Source: Ectothiorhodospiraceae bacterium
GTDB lineage: Bacteria; Pseudomonadota; Gammaproteobacteria; Nitrococcales; Aquisalimonadaceae
Assembly: GCA_007130525.1 (NCBI GenBank)
Contig: SLSJ01000259.1
Location: 1-36,488, forward strand
Length of the DNA stretch: 36,488 nucleotides
Reading direction: 5' to 3'
Below, in pieces: positions 34,096-36,488 of the stretch. Position 1 is the first letter of the stretch. Every line of letters begins with the position of its first letter. The position numbers and the translations under genes were made by a program. The notes under the pieces were generated by a model. The model saw nothing but the letters and a program-made list of their open reading frames with translations. It was not told where the DNA came from and ran no database searches.

Positions 34096-34125
34096 CCGGC
34101 ACCGCCGCCGTCCGAACCCGGGAGC

Positions 34126-36488
34126 ATGGCCATGTCCGAATCCGTCAATCGCGACTTCCGCAAGTCGCTGTCCTGCGGTGGGCTCGACTACTTCGACGCG
34201 CGCGCCGCGGTCGATGCCATGCGGCCCGGCGCCTACGCGAGCCTGCCGTTCACCGCCCGCGTTCTGGCCGAGAACCTGGTGCGGCGCTGTCCGCCGGCGG
34301 AACTGGAGGACTGCCTGCGGCAGATCGTGGAGCGACGCCGGGACCGGGACTTCCCGTGGTTTCCGGCTCGCGTGGTCTGTCACGACATCCTGGGCCAGAC
34401 CGCGTTCGTCGACCTGGCCGGACTGCGGGACGCCATCGCCGAACAGGGCGGCGATCCGGCCCGGGTGAATCCGGTGGTACCCACCCAGCTCATCGTTGAC
34501 CACTCGCTGGCGGTGGAGCATGCGGGCTTCGAAAAGGACGCCTTCGAGAAAAACAGGGCCATCGAGGAGCGGCGCAACGCCGACCGCTTCCACTTCATCA
34601 ACTGGACCAGGCAGGCCTTCCGCAACGTGGACGTGATACCGCCTGGCAACGGCATCATGCACCAGATCAACCTGGAGCGGATGTCAACGGTGGTGGAATC
34701 GCGGGACGGGGTGGCCTTCCCCGACACCCTGGTGGGCACCGACAGTCACACTCCGCACGTGGACGCGCTGGGTGTGCTGGCCATCGGCGTCGGCGGCCTG
34801 GAGGCGGAGAGCGTGATGCTGGGACGGCCGTCCTACATGCGCCTGCCGGACATGGTGGGCGTGGAGCTCACCGGCAGGCCCGGGCCGGGCATCACCTGCA
34901 CGGACATCGTGCTCGCGCTCACCGAGTTCCTCCGCCGCGAGCGGGTGGTATCCGCCTACCTGGAATTCTTCGGTGAGGGGGCGGCGGCGCTGTCCGTGGG
35001 CGACCGCGCCACCATCTCCAACATGACCCCGGAGTTCGGCGCCACCGCCGCCATGTTCCACATCGATCAGCAGACCCTCGACTACCTGAGCCTCACGGGG
35101 CGCGATCCGGAGCAGGTGAAGCTGGTGGAGACCTACGCGAAGACCGTGGGTCTGTGGGCGGATGACCTGAACACAGCGGAATACGAGCGGACGCTGCGCT
35201 TCGACCTGTCCACGGTGGTGCGCAACATGGCCGGCCCATCCAGCCCCCACAAGCGGGTGGCCACCACGGATCTGGCCAAGGCCGGCATCGCCGGCACCGT
35301 GGAGCAGCCGGGCGACGGCCGCATGCCGGACGGCGCGGTGATCATCGCGGCCATTACCAGCTGCACCAACACCAGCAATCCGCGCAACGTGATCGCCGCC
35401 GCTCTGCTGGCGAAGAAGGCCAATGCCCTGGGGCTCGCCCGCAAGCCCTGGGTAAAGACCTCGCTCGCGCCCGGCTCCCGGGCGGTGCAGCTCTACCTGG
35501 AAGAGTCGGGCCTGCTCCCGGAACTGGAACGGCTGGGATTCGGCATCGTCGGCTTCGCCTGCACCACCTGCAACGGCATGAGCGGCGCCCTTGACCCGGC
35601 GATCCAGCAGGAGATCATCGACCGCGACCTCTACGCCACGGCGGTGCTCTCCGGCAACCGCAATTTCGACGGCCGCATCCACCCTTACGCGAAGCAGGCC
35701 TTCCTGGCCTCTCCGGCACTGGTGGTGGCCTATGCCATTGCCGGCACGGTGCGTTTCGACATCGAGAAGGATGCCCTGGGCACCGATGCCAACGGCCGCC
35801 CCATCACCCTGAAGGAGCTCTGGCCCACGGATGCCGAGATCGACGCGGTGGCGGCCGAACACGTGAAGCCGGATCACTTCCGCCGGGTCTACACTCCCAT
35901 GTTCCGGCCGCGGGCCGAGAACGCCGAGCCCGTATCGCCGCTGTACGACTGGCGGCCCCGGAGCACCTATATCCGCCGGCCGCCCTACTGGGAAGGCGCG
36001 CTGGCCGCGCCGCGCACGCTCACCGGCATGCGGCCGCTGGCAGTGCTGGGTGACAACATCACCACCGATCACCTCTCGCCGTCCAACGCCATTCTGCGGG
36101 ACAGCGCCGCCGGGGAGTATCTGGCGTCCATGGGCCTGCCGGAGGAGGACTTCAACTCCTACGCCACCCACCGTGGTGACCACCTCACCGCCCAGCGCGC
36201 GACGCTGGCCAACCCCAAGTTACTGAACGAGATGGTGCGCGACGAACGCGGCGCCATCCGCCAGGGCTCGCTCACACGGCTGGAGCCGGACGGCACGGTC
36301 ATGCGCATGTGGGAGGCCATCGAGACCTACATGGAGCGCGGCCAGCCGCTGATCATCATCGCCGGTGCCGATTACGGTCAGGGTTCCTCCCGGGACTGGG
36401 CGGCCAAGGGTGTGCGGCTGGCCGGTGTCGAGGCCATCGTGGCCGAGGGCTTCGAGCGCATCCACCGCACCAACCTGGTGGGCATGGG
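34126..36488 (+). CDS. acnD: Fe/S-dependent 2-methylisocitrate dehydratase AcnD (3'-truncated by window end)
   Basis: Manual translation: 'MAMSESVNRDFRKSLSCGGLDYFDARAAVDAM...PTQLIVDHSLAVEHAGF...GTDSHTPHVDALGVLAIGVGGLEAESVMLGRPSYMRLPD...ITSCTNTSNPRN...GADYGQGSSRDWAAKG'. Frame open to the last base, so absent from the ORF track. Confidence 0.94.
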   Translation, partial: MAMSESVNRDFRKSLSCGGLDYFDARAAVDAMRPGAYASLPFTARVLAENLVRRCPPAELEDCLRQIVERRRDRDFPWFPARVVCHDILGQTAFVDLAGLRDAIAEQGGDPARVNPVVPTQLIVDHSLAVEHAGFEKDAFEKNRAIEERRNADRFHFINWTRQAFRNVDVIPPGNGIMHQINLERMSTVVESRDGVAFPDTLVGTDSHTPHVDALGVLAIGVGGLEAESVMLGRPSYMRLPDMVGVELTGRPGPGITCTDIVLALTEFLRRERVVSAYLEFFGEGAAALSVGDRATISNMTPEFGATAAMFHIDQQTLDYLSLTGRDPEQVKLVETYAKTVGLWADDLNTAEYERTLRFDLSTVVRNMAGPSSPHKRVATTDLAKAGIAGTVEQPGDGRMPDGAVIIAAITSCTNTSNPRNVIAAALLAKKANALGLARKPWVKTSLAPGSRAVQLYLEESGLLPELERLGFGIVGFACTTCNGMSGALDPAIQQEIIDRDLYATAVLSGNRNFDGRIHPYAKQAFLASPALVVAYAIAGTVRFDIEKDALGTDANGRPITLKELWPTDAEIDAVAAEHVKPDHFRRVYTPMFRPRAENAEPVSPLYDWRPRSTYIRRPPYWEGALAAPRTLTGMRPLAVLGDNITTDHLSPSNAILRDSAAGEYLASMGLPEEDFNSYATHRGDHLTAQRATLANPKLLNEMVRDERGAIRQGSLTRLEPDGTVMRMWEAIETYMERGQPLIIIAGADYGQGSSRDWAAKGVRLAGVEAIVAEGFERIHRTNLVGM

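Noticed and set aside
34684-36183. 499-aa minus-strand ORF opposite acnD
   Set aside because: Antisense shadow of acnD, which translates continuously with aconitase motifs on the plus strand.

Overview
The window is a GC-rich gammaproteobacterial chromosomal segment, almost entirely coding. No rRNA or tRNA genes, CRISPR array or transposase gene was recognised. Left to right: (i) a GtrA / DprE1-like / DprE2-like / GT39 cluster resembling the mycobacterial polyprenyl-phosphoryl-arabinofuranose pathway; (ii) fmt-rsmB-DUF4390-ntrY-ntrX-trkA-trkH, with no def next to fmt; (iii) a small TPR gene, a minus-strand LpxL/HtrB-type acyltransferase, and a Trp-rich phasin-like protein made of two internal repeats; (iv) dtd, then hisB-hisH-hisA-hisF-hisI-hisE-tatA-tatB-tatC; (v) a minus-strand conserved hypothetical protein with a possible PilZ-like C-terminus; (vi) sucA-sucB-lpd; (vii) acuI/yhdH-type reductase-prpB-prpC-acnD, a methylcitrate-cycle cluster truncated at the right edge. 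The clearest signal not explained by genes is a dispersed ~184-bp element with 22-bp terminal inverted repeats (CTAGCCCGCATATCTCACCGCC). It has two near-full copies in opposite orientation (13886-14068 and 22457-22640) and one partial or divergent copy whose CTAG end supplies the stop codon of the DprE1-like gene (1755 onward). The strongest functional lead is the DprE1/DprE2-like pentofuranose module in a Gram-negative context. Everything here was read by eye; no database search was run.
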